From positions 1 to 64,000 of the forward strand of contig JAIQEW010000017.1 in NCBI GenBank assembly GCA_020073605.1: a stretch of 64,000 bases of DNA. The letters are read 5' to 3'. The DNA is from Terriglobia bacterium. Its GTDB lineage: Bacteria; Acidobacteriota; Terriglobia; Acidiferrales; UBA7541. The notes beneath the pieces were generated by a model. That model made no database searches, was not told the origin of the DNA, and saw only the letters and a list, made by a program, of their open reading frames with translations. Shown here piece by piece: positions 50,400-61,792 of this stretch (position 1 is the stretch's first letter; every line of letters starts with the position of its first letter). The position numbers and the translations under genes were made by a program.

Positions 50400-52252
50400 T
50401 GGCGTTCCGCTCCCGAGACCTGTGTGGCGGGGCGAACCACGCCCGAAGGTGGAATGTTCTCGGCCGTGGAAGGTTGTGGCGTGTGACCGTTCTTCTTGTC
50501 GTAGTAGGCCTTGACGACGTCGCGCACAATCGGCGCTGCCGACGTACTGCCCCAACCTCCGGCCTGAACGAGGGCTGCCACAACGATCTCCGGATTGCGG
50601 CGAGGGGCGTAGCCGACGAACCAGCCGTTTTCCTTCAATTTCTTTCCTAGTTTCTTCTGCAGGTCGAAGCCTTCGACTTGAGCAGTGCCGGTCTTGCCGG
50701 AAAATTCGATGTTTTGCAGCCTGACGAGTCCGGAAGTGGTGCCATCAGGCTCATTGACGACACCCCACATACCGTCGGTTACCTGTTGGACCGTGTCATC
50801 CGAAAGAGGAAATGACCCGGACTTCAGGTCCGTGGCGTTCTTCATGAGGTGCGGTGGAATCAAGGTTCCGCCGTTCGCGATCGCCGCGATCATGCGAGCG
50901 AGCTGGATCGGCGTGACCATCACAGCACCCTGACCGATGGAGACGGAAATCGTGGAGCCCGGATACCATTTGTGATGGTTCACACGCTCGACCCAATCCT
51001 CCGACGGAACCAGTCCGGCTTCTTCGCCCGGCAAATCAATTCCGGTGCGGCGGCCGAGACCAAGGCCGAAAGCGTACTGGTCGATGCGATCGATTCCGAG
51101 CATTTTGCCGACATTGTAAAAGTAGACGTCGCAAGAAGCCACGATGCCCTTATGGAGATCGACCGAGCCGTGCGCGTGATCGCAATGGAACACACGGCCG
51201 TAGAAAGTGGCATAACCGGGACAGAACGCGGTGTAACTCGCCGGAATGGCTTTGGATTCGAGCATGGCCGTGGCCATGACGACTTTGAAAACCGAGCCGG
51301 GAGCGAGCTGAGCTTGAATGGCGCGGTTGAGCAGCGGAGTTCTCGGGTCGGAGTTGAGCTGCGCCCACTCCTGATTCGGAATGCGAATCGCGAAATCATT
51401 GGGGTCGAACGTGGGCCGGCTGACCATGGCCAAGACCTCGCCGGTGCGCGCATCCATGGCAATGAGAGCGCCTTCTTTGTTGGCGAAGTCCGTTTCGGCG
51501 ATCTGCTGCAAATCCTCGTCGATCGTCAACTGGATGGGCTTTCCCGGGATCGCTTCGACGTTGTCCAGAGTGCGCATCACCTTGCCCACGCTGTTGACGA
51601 CGACGCGCCGCATGCCGTCGGTGCCCACGATCTGCTCGTTGTATTGCTTTTCAAGCCCGGCTTTCCCGACGATGTCTCCGGGCCGGTAGCGGTCGGGATT
51701 CTTTTCCATGTCCTGCGGGGAAACTTCGCCGACGTATCCGATGGTGTTCGCGAGCATGTCGCCGTGCGGGTAGCGGCGGCGCTGGACCATCATCAGCTCG
51801 AGGACGGGAAGATCGGCGCGGTGCGATTCGACAAACGCGATATCCGCCTCGCTCGCCGCCGGCTTGATGATGACAGGCAAGAACTTGGGCTCAGCCTTCG
51901 CGGCATCGAGCTGCTGGAGGAGATCTTCCTTCGCGATGCCGAGGCCGTCTTCGATTTGCGGCAGGCTCTTCTCTAATAATTTTGGATTGTCGCGCAGCAA
52001 GAGAATGCTGAACGAGGGGTAGCTATCCACCAAGACACGTCCTTCGCGGTCGAGCATGGTGCCGCGCGGAGCGATAATCGCGATGGAACGAATGCCGTTG
52101 CGTTCGGCGAGGTCGGCGAAATGGACGGATTGAACGACCTGTAATTTCCAGAAACCGACGAGGAGGAATATAACGAACGCCGCCGAGAGATAGGAGAAAA
52201 GCGCCAATCTCCCTTGCGGGATCTTCTGGTCGTTAACATTCCACGATGGCAA
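50396..52252 (-). CDS. mrdA: Penicillin-binding protein 2 (elongasome transpeptidase)
   Basis: Class B PBP of 618 residues. One N-terminal membrane anchor (about 17-38); pedestal domain beginning RNGIRSIAIIAPRGTMLDRE; transpeptidase motifs SVFK in LAPGSVFKVVMATA, SCD in GIVASCDVYFYNVG and KTG in FSGKTGTAQVEG. It cross-links new peptidoglycan with RodA, whose gene overlaps its stop. In related genomes it usually follows mreD directly; here katG-perR lies between. Confidence 0.96.
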   Translation of the reverse strand: MPSWNVNDQKIPQGRLALFSYLSAAFVIFLLVGFWKLQVVQSVHFADLAERNGIRSIAIIAPRGTMLDREGRVLVDSYPSFSILLLRDNPKLLEKSLPQIEDGLGIAKEDLLQQLDAAKAEPKFLPVIIKPAASEADIAFVESHRADLPVLELMMVQRRRYPHGDMLANTIGYVGEVSPQDMEKNPDRYRPGDIVGKAGLEKQYNEQIVGTDGMRRVVVNSVGKVMRTLDNVEAIPGKPIQLTIDEDLQQIAETDFANKEGALIAMDARTGEVLAMVSRPTFDPNDFAIRIPNQEWAQLNSDPRTPLLNRAIQAQLAPGSVFKVVMATAMLESKAIPASYTAFCPGYATFYGRVFHCDHAHGSVDLHKGIVASCDVYFYNVGKMLGIDRIDQYAFGLGLGRRTGIDLPGEEAGLVPSEDWVERVNHHKWYPGSTISVSIGQGAVMVTPIQLARMIAAIANGGTLIPPHLMKNATDLKSGSFPLSDDTVQQVTDGMWGVVNEPDGTTSGLVRLQNIEFSGKTGTAQVEGFDLQKKLGKKLKENGWFVGYAPRRNPEIVVAALVQAGGWGSTSAAPIVRDVVKAYYDKKNGHTPQPSTAENIPPSGVVRPATQVSGAERQ

Positions 52253-52783
52253 CGGAACTCCTGCTTGCAGGCCTGCGCGGCGTGCCGCGCGCGGCCCTGA
52301 GGCGCGTCACAGCCTGAATCCGAGCCGAATACTGGGCGAATCCGGCCGCACCCCCAAACATTCACGCTACCACTGTGCGCGCGCAGGCCGCAAGCTATCC
52401 ATGTCCTTTCGGTCAACGCACAAATCCGGCGAAGAGCCGGTCGCGGGCCGGATAGTGGATCAGTTAGCGAGTACGCCATTAACCGGGAGCAGTCGCGCTC
52501 GCTTCCCATAAGCGGACTTCTGGCCCTGAGTAGTTTCCGGAAAGCCTGTAACCTAGGACTTATGCCCTATCTGATCGGCTGAACTTAGCTCTGACACGCA
52601 GATGGCGCTCTCTCCCGGCGAGAAACTCGGTCCGTATGAAATTGTTGCGCCTATTGGTAAAGACGGCATGGGGGCGCGCGATGCGCCCCCGCGAGCCAGG
52701 AAAAGCGACGACTTCGGTTTTGCCGATCCAAACAACAGGAACGGGGGTTAGTACCGAGTTGACAGCTCTCTTTTCCGCCGAGC
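52253..52783. other. Gene-free junction between mrdA and katG
   Basis: 531 bp. It holds the kinase 5' remnant (52602-52673) and no other recognisable feature. It marks one boundary of the katG-perR block. Confidence 0.6.
52602..52757 (+). pseudogene. 5' remnant of a serine/threonine protein kinase
   Basis: Begins MALSPGEKLGPYEIVAPIGK then DGMG, the typical start (juxtamembrane leader and glycine loop) of acidobacterial PknB-like kinases. After about 24 codons homology stops (GARDAPPRARKSDDFGF) and a TAG follows at about 52748-52750. Only the N-lobe start is left. Confidence 0.75.
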
Positions 52784-54988
<2,205 letters not shown>

Positions 54989-55113
54989 TCAAGAAACTTA
55001 GTCAAAAGAACTGTGACAAACTGCGAACCCATCCTGGCTTTCCCGTTCGCGCAATCGCCTGCCGCGATCCGCTGACGCGCGCCACTCATCCGGTATCCAC
55101 ACGCCTGCGACGC

Positions 55114-55539
55114 TTAACGGGAAGCGTGCTGCCGAGCGCACTTCGTGCAGAGCCCCCGAAAAATGAGTTCGCATTCGCGAAGAATCCGCTTACCGAGAGA
55201 GCGCGAGGCAGGCCTGGGCACGTCGTACCACCCCATATCCTCAACTTCGCCGCAGCGGTCGCAGATGAAGTGGTGATGCCGCGTGCCTTTTGCGTCGAAT
55301 CGTGCGGCGCGGCCCTCGACGGCCACCTCACGCACCAAACCCGCCTTCACCAAGTCCCGCAGATTGTTATAAGTCGTGGCCCTTGAAGAGCGCGGATCCA
55401 CGCGATTCACCACTTCGAAGATTTCCGCAGCCGTGGGATGCCCGGTGTGCTCCATCAAGAATGACATCACGGCGTAGCGCTGCGGAGTGCACCGCAATCC
55501 GCTGCCCTCCAAGGACCGTTTAATGGCCTCTGCGTCCAC
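55114..55539 (-). CDS. perR: Fur-family peroxide regulator (PerR-like)
   Basis: Metal-dependent repressor of 141 residues from GTG 55539. Winged helix with GLRCTPQRYAVMSFLMEHTG and HPTAAEIFEVVNRVDPRSSR, ATTYNNLRDLVKAGLV (recognition helix). The regulatory metal region ARFDAKGTRHHHFICDRCGE has Asp in RFD as in PerR (Fur has Glu). Structural zinc pairs are CDRC and CTKC. Linkage to katG supports a peroxide-sensing role. A palindrome typical of Fur/PerR boxes overlaps its promoter. Confidence 0.9.
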   Translation of the reverse strand: MDAEAIKRSLEGSGLRCTPQRYAVMSFLMEHTGHPTAAEIFEVVNRVDPRSSRATTYNNLRDLVKAGLVREVAVEGRAARFDAKGTRHHHFICDRCGEVEDMGWYDVPRPASRSLGKRILRECELIFRGLCTKCARQHASR

Positions 55540-55546
55540 CAGATGT

Positions 55547-55561
55547 TTAGATTATGTCTAA
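55547..55561. promoter_or_regulatory. PerR/Fur-box-like palindrome
   Basis: TTAGATTATGTCTAA, a 7-1-7 imperfect inverted repeat in an AT-rich patch just upstream of the PerR-like start. It overlaps a possible -10 (TAATCT); autoregulation is likely. Confidence 0.6.
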
Positions 55562-55838
55562 TATAATATTTTGTCCAGATTTATGCTCTTGGTTGCTGCT
55601 GCGAGCGGAAAACTGGCGGATGCCGTATTGAGTATCCTCATCGAGTGGCCGTCCTGTTACTCTTCCACGTCGAACGGTCCCGACGTTGCGCTCGCGGGGT
55701 TTTGAGACGACCAGGGCAGATGGTCGGCAATCCGGACATTATCCGGAAACGGGGTTCCGGGAGGTTTGTGTCCAGTGCCAATCGACTCTGGACGAGTAGT
55801 CGGCCATTCGGAAATCGGCGCGATCTCCCGAATCGAGG

Positions 55839-56372
55839 CTAGGACGTGCGGCGGAGGCGGTCGAGAAACGCGAAGAGCGGCACCGCGAACGCGGCGCTGA
55901 CGACCGAATCGAGCAGCAAGTGCAGGGTAAAGAACGGCTCCGGGTGGTCCAGCAGCACTCGCTCCGTGACGGCGAAAACAGCCTGGTGAAAATGAAAGAA
56001 CAGGAAGACGAGGGCGAACCGGCTGACGGGATGCTGCGTATCGATACGCGCGCCGACGGTGGACGCGAGGTACCCCACGATCGTCTTCGCAATGCCGTAG
56101 AGTCCGATCGGATTGTCGTGGCTCAGCGCGTCCTGCAAGATGCCGATTCCCCCGCCGAGCAGCAGGCCGGTGACAGGGTTGCGCCGGCTGACGCCGAAAT
56201 AGATCGTGACGAGCAACGGAAGATCGATCAGCTCGGACCACCGGCCGTACTTGTGCAGGAACGCCTGAAGGACCAGCGCCAGAAAAGCGACGATGACGAC
56301 AGTGCCGCCGTAATACTTGTGCACCTCGATATTCGAATCGGATTGCGCGCCGGGATTCAGCATGTAGGCCAT
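55839..56372 (-). CDS. mreD: Rod shape-determining protein MreD
   Basis: Small membrane protein of the elongasome, 177 residues from the ATG at 56372. About five hydrophobic segments (VVIVAFLALVLQAFL, LPLLVTIYFGVS, GLLLGGGIGILQDAL, ALVFLFFHFHQAVFA, LLLDSVVSAAFAVPLFAFL). DALSHDNPIGLYGIAKTIVG is the family signature. It starts 2 bp after mreC ends. Confidence 0.9.
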   Translation of the reverse strand: MAYMLNPGAQSDSNIEVHKYYGGTVVIVAFLALVLQAFLHKYGRWSELIDLPLLVTIYFGVSRRNPVTGLLLGGGIGILQDALSHDNPIGLYGIAKTIVGYLASTVGARIDTQHPVSRFALVFLFFHFHQAVFAVTERVLLDHPEPFFTLHLLLDSVVSAAFAVPLFAFLDRLRRTS

Positions 56373-56373
56373 G

Positions 56374-57336
56374 TCAGTTTGGGGGAGGGGAGGGCGGCGC
56401 TGGTGCGTTTCCGGAAGCCGGCGCTGGTGCGGCTGCCGGGGCGGCTGGTTTCTGCACGATTCCTTCCACACTCGGCTGCGCGCCGGTCGAATCAGCCGGC
56501 TCATTCGCTCTCTTGAGCTCCTGCTGCGTGAGCAGGACGATCACTTCCTCCAGCCGGTCGAGGCGCGCCGCCGGCTCGATGTGGATCACCTGAAACGGAT
56601 TGCCGGGTTTCGCGCTAGAGACCTTGCCAATCAGCAGATCTTTCGGAAAGATGCGATCCTCTCCGGACGTAAGAATCATCTCGCCAACGTGAACGGGTTC
56701 GTCGTTGACCACATATTCCAGGCGGGCATCGGGATCGCCGCTGCCCTTGACCACGCCGTGCGTGCGCGTGTCCGCGAGGAGAGCCCCGGCGCCGCTATCC
56801 TTATCATTGATGAGCAGCACCTGCGAAGTGCCCGGAAATACCTCAACGACTTTGCCGACGATGCCGTCGGGAGTGATGACGGCGAGATTGCGGCGCACAT
56901 GGTCGCGCTCGCCGCGGTTGATGAACAGCGTGTGCGAAGCCGGGTCGGCGCTCGCCCCAATTACCTGGGCGGCGAGCATTTGCGCTTCAGGATGAGCGTC
57001 GCGGAAATTCAGCAGGAGGCTCAGACGCTGCGCTTCGGCAGCCTGTCCTTCGAGCTCGCGGTTGCGCAGGCGCAGCTCGTTGACCTCTCCGCGCAGGCGC
57101 GCATTCTCGGCGCGAGTGCCGCGCAGCCCGACGTAGCCGCTCCACATGCCGCCGACCTTGGAAAGCGCCCAGGTGCCGCCGCGCTCGACGGGCATCACAA
57201 CCGCAGCGGTCCAGTAGCGGATCAGCCGGATATCGTGTTCGCGCTTGATCTGAAAAGCGAGAAGCAGTACCTGAGCGAGGACTACGGCGGCCAGCAGGGC
57301 CAGCGAGCGATGACGTGAAAAAAGAAATTCGATCAT
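56374..57336 (-). CDS. mreC: Rod shape-determining protein MreC
   Basis: Periplasmic scaffold of the elongasome, 320 residues. Membrane anchor (about 8-27), coiled coil (LRGTRAENARLRGEVNELRL, NRELEGQAAEAQRLSLLL), then two beta domains (AAQVIGASADPASHTLFINR, GIVGKVVEVFPGTSQVLLIN, GEMILTSGEDRIFPKDLLIG). The C-terminal Pro/Ala-rich tail is longer than usual. Middle gene of mreB-mreC-mreD. Confidence 0.95.
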   Translation of the reverse strand: MIEFLFSRHRSLALLAAVVLAQVLLLAFQIKREHDIRLIRYWTAAVVMPVERGGTWALSKVGGMWSGYVGLRGTRAENARLRGEVNELRLRNRELEGQAAEAQRLSLLLNFRDAHPEAQMLAAQVIGASADPASHTLFINRGERDHVRRNLAVITPDGIVGKVVEVFPGTSQVLLINDKDSGAGALLADTRTHGVVKGSGDPDARLEYVVNDEPVHVGEMILTSGEDRIFPKDLLIGKVSSAKPGNPFQVIHIEPAARLDRLEEVIVLLTQQELKRANEPADSTGAQPSVEGIVQKPAAPAAAPAPASGNAPAPPSPPPN

Positions 57337-57457
57337 TCTAAATGCCCGATCTCAGAGGTTGAATGCCGGAAAGATCCGGCGCCGGAAATCCCCCTCCGCG
57401 CGCCGCGCCAGCGCCGTCCGAAACTTTCAATTGCGAACCCTCAGCAATGCAGCTGCT

Positions 57458-58498
57458 TCAATCGATCGAGACCAGGCGCAGCAGGCGGAAATCGCTGAGC
57501 ATTTTCCCGGTGCCGAGCACGACAGAAGCCAGCGGGTCATCGGCGATCGAGACGGGCAAGCCGGTCTCTTCGCGGATGCGCTTATCGAGATTCTTAATGA
57601 GCGCGCCGCCGCCGGTGAGCACGATGCCGCGGTCGCTGATATCGGCCGAAAGCTCGGGCGGGGTGCGCTCGAGCGCCACGCGGATGGCGTTGACGATGGT
57701 CGAGATGTTTTCGGAAAGCGCCTCGCGGATTTCGCTGTCGTCGATGGTGACCGTGCGCGGGACACCCTCGATCAGGTTGCGGCCCTTCACTTCGAGCGTC
57801 ATCGGCTTTTCGAGCGGATACGCCGAGCCGATTTCGATCTTGATCTGTTCGGCGGTGCGCTCGCCGACGAGCAGGTTGTACTTGCGCTTCAGGTAGTGCA
57901 TCACCGATTCGTCCATTTCGTTTCCGGCCACGCGCACCGAACGCGAATAGACGATGCCGCTCATGGAAATAACGGCGATATCCGTGGTGCCGCCGCCGAT
58001 ATCCACCACCATGTTTCCCGAAGGCTCCTCGATGGGGAGGCCGGCGCCAATCGCCGCGGCCATGGCTTGTTCGACGAGATAGACTTCGCTCGCGCGGGCG
58101 CGATAGGCCGAATCCTGCACGGCGCGTTTTTCGACGGGCGTGATTTCGCTCGGGACGCCGATGACAATGCGCGGATGAACGAGGACGCGGCGGTTGTGGG
58201 CCTTCTGGATGAAGTAGGTGAGCATCTTTTCGGTCACCTTGAAATCGGCGATGACGCCGTCCTTCATCGGCTTGATGGCGACCACGTTTCCGGGCGTGCG
58301 GCCGAGCATTTCCTTGGCCTCGCGGCCGACCGCGACCACTTCACCGTTGTTCTTATTGATGGCGACGATGGAAGGTTCGTTGACGACGATGCCCTTGCCG
58401 CGGGCAAACACGAGCGTGTTCGCTGTTCCCAGGTCGATAGCCAGGTCGGATGAGAACAGACTGAAAACCGACCGCATGTTGAAGCCGTTCTTGTTCAC
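57458..58498 (-). CDS. mreB: Rod shape-determining protein MreB (bacterial actin)
   Basis: Actin-like ATPase that organises cell-wall elongation, 346 residues from GTG 58498 (AGAGGA upstream). Phosphate-1 loop DLAIDLGTANTLVFARGKGI; phosphate-2 loop VVDIGGGTTDIAVISMSG; adenosine motif GIVLTGGGALIKNLDKRI. An amphipathic N-terminus (MNKNGFNMRSVFSLFSSDLA) suits membrane binding. A 121-bp gap separates it from mreC. Confidence 0.98.
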   Translation of the reverse strand: MNKNGFNMRSVFSLFSSDLAIDLGTANTLVFARGKGIVVNEPSIVAINKNNGEVVAVGREAKEMLGRTPGNVVAIKPMKDGVIADFKVTEKMLTYFIQKAHNRRVLVHPRIVIGVPSEITPVEKRAVQDSAYRARASEVYLVEQAMAAAIGAGLPIEEPSGNMVVDIGGGTTDIAVISMSGIVYSRSVRVAGNEMDESVMHYLKRKYNLLVGERTAEQIKIEIGSAYPLEKPMTLEVKGRNLIEGVPRTVTIDDSEIREALSENISTIVNAIRVALERTPPELSADISDRGIVLTGGGALIKNLDKRIREETGLPVSIADDPLASVVLGTGKMLSDFRLLRLVSID

Positions 58499-58570
58499 TG
58501 ATTGCTTTCCTCTCAGGTTCCACGTGAGCGCCGCCGTGGCGGCGCGTCGCCTGGCCGGTCATATGAATTG

Positions 58571-59851
58571 CTAAGGAATCACAACATCCACGCGCTTGAT
58601 CGCCGTTCCGCCCCTTCGGTTCTGCCCCGTGATGACGATCGTGTGGCTGCCTCGCAGCATCGGCTCGGTGAAATAGCGGAAATGCCCGTCCGGCTTGATG
58701 TCGGCCACCTGCTCGCCGTTGATGATCAGCGCGGCGCCGGGCTCGGTGCGCCCGATCACCTCGACCACGCCTCCGTGCAGCTGCGTGTCATCGACTTCAA
58801 GGAGCATGTCGACTTCCTTGCCATGCGCCACGAGCGTGAACTTGTAAGAATCGCTCGCGTCGCTCACGCTGTTCTTGTCGTCGATTGCCCGCACACGCCA
58901 GAAATAATCACCCGGGTCGAGTCCCGTGATGTCCACGCCCGTCGCGGCCGTTTTTCTCTCCATGGCGATGCGATTGAACGCCGTGGTGGTGCTGACCTGG
59001 AAGTCGTACAACTTCGCCGTGGCCGCGGGTTTCCACGCGAAGTGGATTTCATCATGCTTTGGATCGGCCAAGATGATCGGCTGCAAATTGAGCGGCTCGA
59101 CAAGCTCGGGAGGGGCGAGCACCTGCGTCTTCACAATCGCTCCACCGTCCGAAGGCAAGGTCGCCCGCTCGTACTGGCCGATATCGACATGCTCGCTGCC
59201 GCGGTTCAGCACGGCGCTTCCGGCATCGACCGTGATCTCGTGCTCCTTCGTATTCGGATCGCTGCGCACGGCCGCGCGGCTATTCGCGCGCACCGACGCA
59301 ACGGCATCCTCGAAGGAAACGTCCGCTTTCGAGCCCGGCATGGGCAAAGGTCCGGTCTGCAAATCCACCTGTCCGGAACTGATGTGCACGCCAACCTGGG
59401 TGGCGCGGTCCTGATCGACAATATTCTCTTCGACGGTCACGAGCGTATCGCCCTTCACCGTGTAGGTGGTTCCGTCAGCGAACGCGATGCGCGCGACTCC
59501 CTCGGAGGCCGTCTGGATGAGATCGCCCTTATCGAGCGTGACTTGATAATCGGCGTTCATCCACTGGACCGAGTTGACCTTCTTCACCTGCACCTTGCCG
59601 TCGAGATTGACGAAGCGCGCCTGGCGGCCCGAAGGATTCGCGACGCCGGCGTCGGTCGATTCTCCCACGGAGGAAAGTTTGCGCATCACGGTGGCCGAGA
59701 ATTCCGGAAAGACCAGGTAAACCATCGCGAGCACGATCGATATGGAGGCGACAATGTAGAGCACGACGGTGCGATACTTCACCGTGTGCCAATACACTTC
59801 CACTCGAGTGACTTTTGGCTTCGCCGCGGCTGTGGATTTTCCGTCAGTCAT
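58571..59851 (-). CDS. Membrane-anchored FecR-domain protein
   Basis: Protein of 426 residues. One membrane helix (about 28-48) is followed by a FecR-like beta domain (YQVTLDKGDLIQTASEGVAR, IAFADGTTYTVKGDTLVTVE, VHISSGQVDLQTGPLPMPGS). A fibronectin type III-like region follows (IHFAWKPAATAKLYDFQVST, DYFWRVRAIDDKNSVSDASD) and a C-terminal Ig-like domain (GGVVEVIGRTEPGAALIING). FecR-type proteins elsewhere sense or transduce envelope signals; no sigma factor is adjacent. It is 72 bp upstream of mreB on the same strand. Confidence 0.85.
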   Translation of the reverse strand: MTDGKSTAAAKPKVTRVEVYWHTVKYRTVVLYIVASISIVLAMVYLVFPEFSATVMRKLSSVGESTDAGVANPSGRQARFVNLDGKVQVKKVNSVQWMNADYQVTLDKGDLIQTASEGVARIAFADGTTYTVKGDTLVTVEENIVDQDRATQVGVHISSGQVDLQTGPLPMPGSKADVSFEDAVASVRANSRAAVRSDPNTKEHEITVDAGSAVLNRGSEHVDIGQYERATLPSDGGAIVKTQVLAPPELVEPLNLQPIILADPKHDEIHFAWKPAATAKLYDFQVSTTTAFNRIAMERKTAATGVDITGLDPGDYFWRVRAIDDKNSVSDASDSYKFTLVAHGKEVDMLLEVDDTQLHGGVVEVIGRTEPGAALIINGEQVADIKPDGHFRYFTEPMLRGSHTIVITGQNRRGGTAIKRVDVVIP

Positions 59852-60161
59852 CGTCGTGAGGGGTCAATTTAGAAATCTAGCATAGGGGTATAGGCCTTTC
59901 AACACGGCCCGGAGACAGTTGCGAGATCGCTAACCCCCTCCATTCGGCGGATTTCGGGATTTCCCGAAATGGATTCCGGCATAAGGCGTCTGACGATCTC
60001 GCCATGAAGGTCCATTTTGGAGGTTGACCGCGATGGCTGGATTTAGCAGACTAGGTGTTTGATGTAGATATTAAGCTGGTCCCTCAATTGCCCGCCGCGA
60101 AGTGACTTCAGCGCGGTCCGCGAAGGTGGGAACAAAATACAAGGCCGCGAGGAATAATCCC
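59852..60161. other. Divergent intergenic region
   Basis: 310 bp. Contains a perfect palindrome ATTTCGGGA-TT-TCCCGAAAT (59951-59970), a possible operator. No gene and no convincing -35/-10 pair for the aminotransferase. Confidence 0.45.
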
Positions 60162-61388
60162 ATGAGTGATCGTGAAGCAGAGATGATCGGCGAGCTATTG
60201 CCGCCCGATCGGCTGATGTTGACGCCGGGACCATCGTGCGTGGACCCGCGAGTGAACCGGGCGATGGCGGCGCCGCTTGTGGGCCACATGGATCCGTGGT
60301 TCACGGGAATGATGGACGACGTTCAGACGCTGCTCCGCAGCGTGTTCCAGACGCAGAATCACATCACGTTTCCCATCTCCGCGTCCGGCTCGGGCGGCAT
60401 CGAAGCGGCGGTGATGAACCCGCTCGAAGCGGGCGACGAGTGCATCGTCTGCGTGAACGGGGCGTTTTCCGAGCGCATGGCCATCATCGCGGAGCGCATT
60501 CCGGCGAAGGTGATTCGCGTCGAGGCGCCTTACGGACGCACGGTCGATCCGGCGGACGTGATCCGCGCGGGCAAAGGCAGGAAAATCAAGTTCGTGGGCC
60601 TGACGCACGGCGAGACGTCATCGGGCGTCGTGCACCGCATCGAGGACTATCGCAAGGCTGCCGATGAGCTGGGCGCGCTGCTGGTGGTGGACGCGGTGGC
60701 GACGCTCGCCGGTGTCCCGCTGGATGTGGCCGGCCAGCACATCGATATTTGTTTCAGCGGTTCGCAAAAAGCGATCAGCGCGCCTCCGGGCATGGCGCCG
60801 ATCACGGTGAATGCGCGCGTGGAAGAATTGATGCGCGCGAGGAAAGAGCCTGTCCGGAGCTGGTATTTCGATCTCACGCCCGCGATGAATTACTGGGGCA
60901 AGGAGCGCCTCTACCATCACACGCCGCCGATCACGCTGATTTACGGAATGCGCGAGGCGCTGCGTTGCGTTGTCGAGGAAGGGCTCGAAGCGCGATGGGA
61001 ACGGCACCTGCACAACCAGCAGGCACTCATCGCAGGACTGGAAGCGATGGGCCTCGAGCTGTTCGTCTCGAATCCGGCCGACCGCCTGGTGACCGTGACG
61101 GCCGTGAACATTCCCGCCGGCATCGAGGACGGGAAAGTGCGCCGGCAACTGCTCGACGAATTCAACATCGAGATCGCGGGAGGACTCGGCCCGGTGAAGG
61201 GGAAGATCTGGCGCATCGGCCTGATGGGATATTCGAGCCAGAAGTCGAACGTGCTGCTCTTTCTCGCCGCGCTCGAAAAGACGCTGCTGGACCAGGGTTT
61301 CCGCGTTCCCGCAGGGGCAGGCGAGGCGGCCGCAATCCACTGTTATCAGCAAGCGGCGCAGCCCGCAGCCGTGGGCGCGAGGAAGTAG
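60162..61388 (+). CDS. Class V aminotransferase (alanine/serine-glyoxylate type)
   Basis: PLP-dependent aminotransferase of 408 residues from the ATG at 60162 (GAGGAA upstream). Signatures: LMLTPGPSCVDPRVNRAMAA, SASGSGGIEAAVMNPLEAGD, GETSSGVVHRIEDYRKAADE, VDAVATLAGVPLDVAGQHID and the PLP lysine in CFSGSQKAISAPPGMAPI. The conserved C-terminal Arg region (KGKIWRIGLMGYSSQKSNVL) is present. It probably moves amino groups between alanine or serine and glyoxylate or pyruvate. A small gene follows after 6 bp. Confidence 0.92.
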   Translation: MSDREAEMIGELLPPDRLMLTPGPSCVDPRVNRAMAAPLVGHMDPWFTGMMDDVQTLLRSVFQTQNHITFPISASGSGGIEAAVMNPLEAGDECIVCVNGAFSERMAIIAERIPAKVIRVEAPYGRTVDPADVIRAGKGRKIKFVGLTHGETSSGVVHRIEDYRKAADELGALLVVDAVATLAGVPLDVAGQHIDICFSGSQKAISAPPGMAPITVNARVEELMRARKEPVRSWYFDLTPAMNYWGKERLYHHTPPITLIYGMREALRCVVEEGLEARWERHLHNQQALIAGLEAMGLELFVSNPADRLVTVTAVNIPAGIEDGKVRRQLLDEFNIEIAGGLGPVKGKIWRIGLMGYSSQKSNVLLFLAALEKTLLDQGFRVPAGAGEAAAIHCYQQAAQPAAVGARK

Positions 61389-61394
61389 GCCGGC

Positions 61395-61781
61395 ATGGCG
61401 GCGAAGGCAGCACCGGTTCCGACGATTCCGAATGCCGGGGCGATGAGCGAGTTCATCGGCGCGTTCGACGTGCCGTCGAAAGTGACCGACTACGTGTATC
61501 GGTGCCGATTCTCACACTGCTGGAACGGCATCGCCACGCGGCACAGCGACACGATGGATTGCAAATTCTTCGTCGACGGCAAGGGAGTGGTGCTCGGCCT
61601 GGCGCATCCCGGGTTCGTCAAGTTTCGCGAGAGCGCGGGACGCAATCTCTCCGATCGCGAAGCCAGCTACCTCGCGGCCGAATACCTGCGCGAGCGTCTC
61701 GAGCAAGAAGACGAGCACTCGTTATACGATATTTCCGCCGCGGACGTCCTGCGCTTGATCGAGAAGCGCGGCATCCACTGA
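61395..61781 (+). CDS. Small protein of unknown function, downstream of aminotransferase
   Basis: Protein of 128 residues starting 6 bp after the aminotransferase stop, so probably co-transcribed. Contains PSKVTDYVYRCRFSHCWNGI, CKFFVDGKGVVLGLAHPGFV and a charged C-terminal part (YLAAEYLRERLEQEDEHSLY). Three Cys in the N-terminal half. No family recognised. Confidence 0.7.
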   Translation: MAAKAAPVPTIPNAGAMSEFIGAFDVPSKVTDYVYRCRFSHCWNGIATRHSDTMDCKFFVDGKGVVLGLAHPGFVKFRESAGRNLSDREASYLAAEYLRERLEQEDEHSLYDISAADVLRLIEKRGIH

Positions 61782-61792
61782 TCGCCGCTGCT

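Noticed and set aside
58502..59872. 456-codon plus-strand frame
   Set aside because: Antisense to the FecR-domain gene, which has a proper membrane anchor and domain structure.
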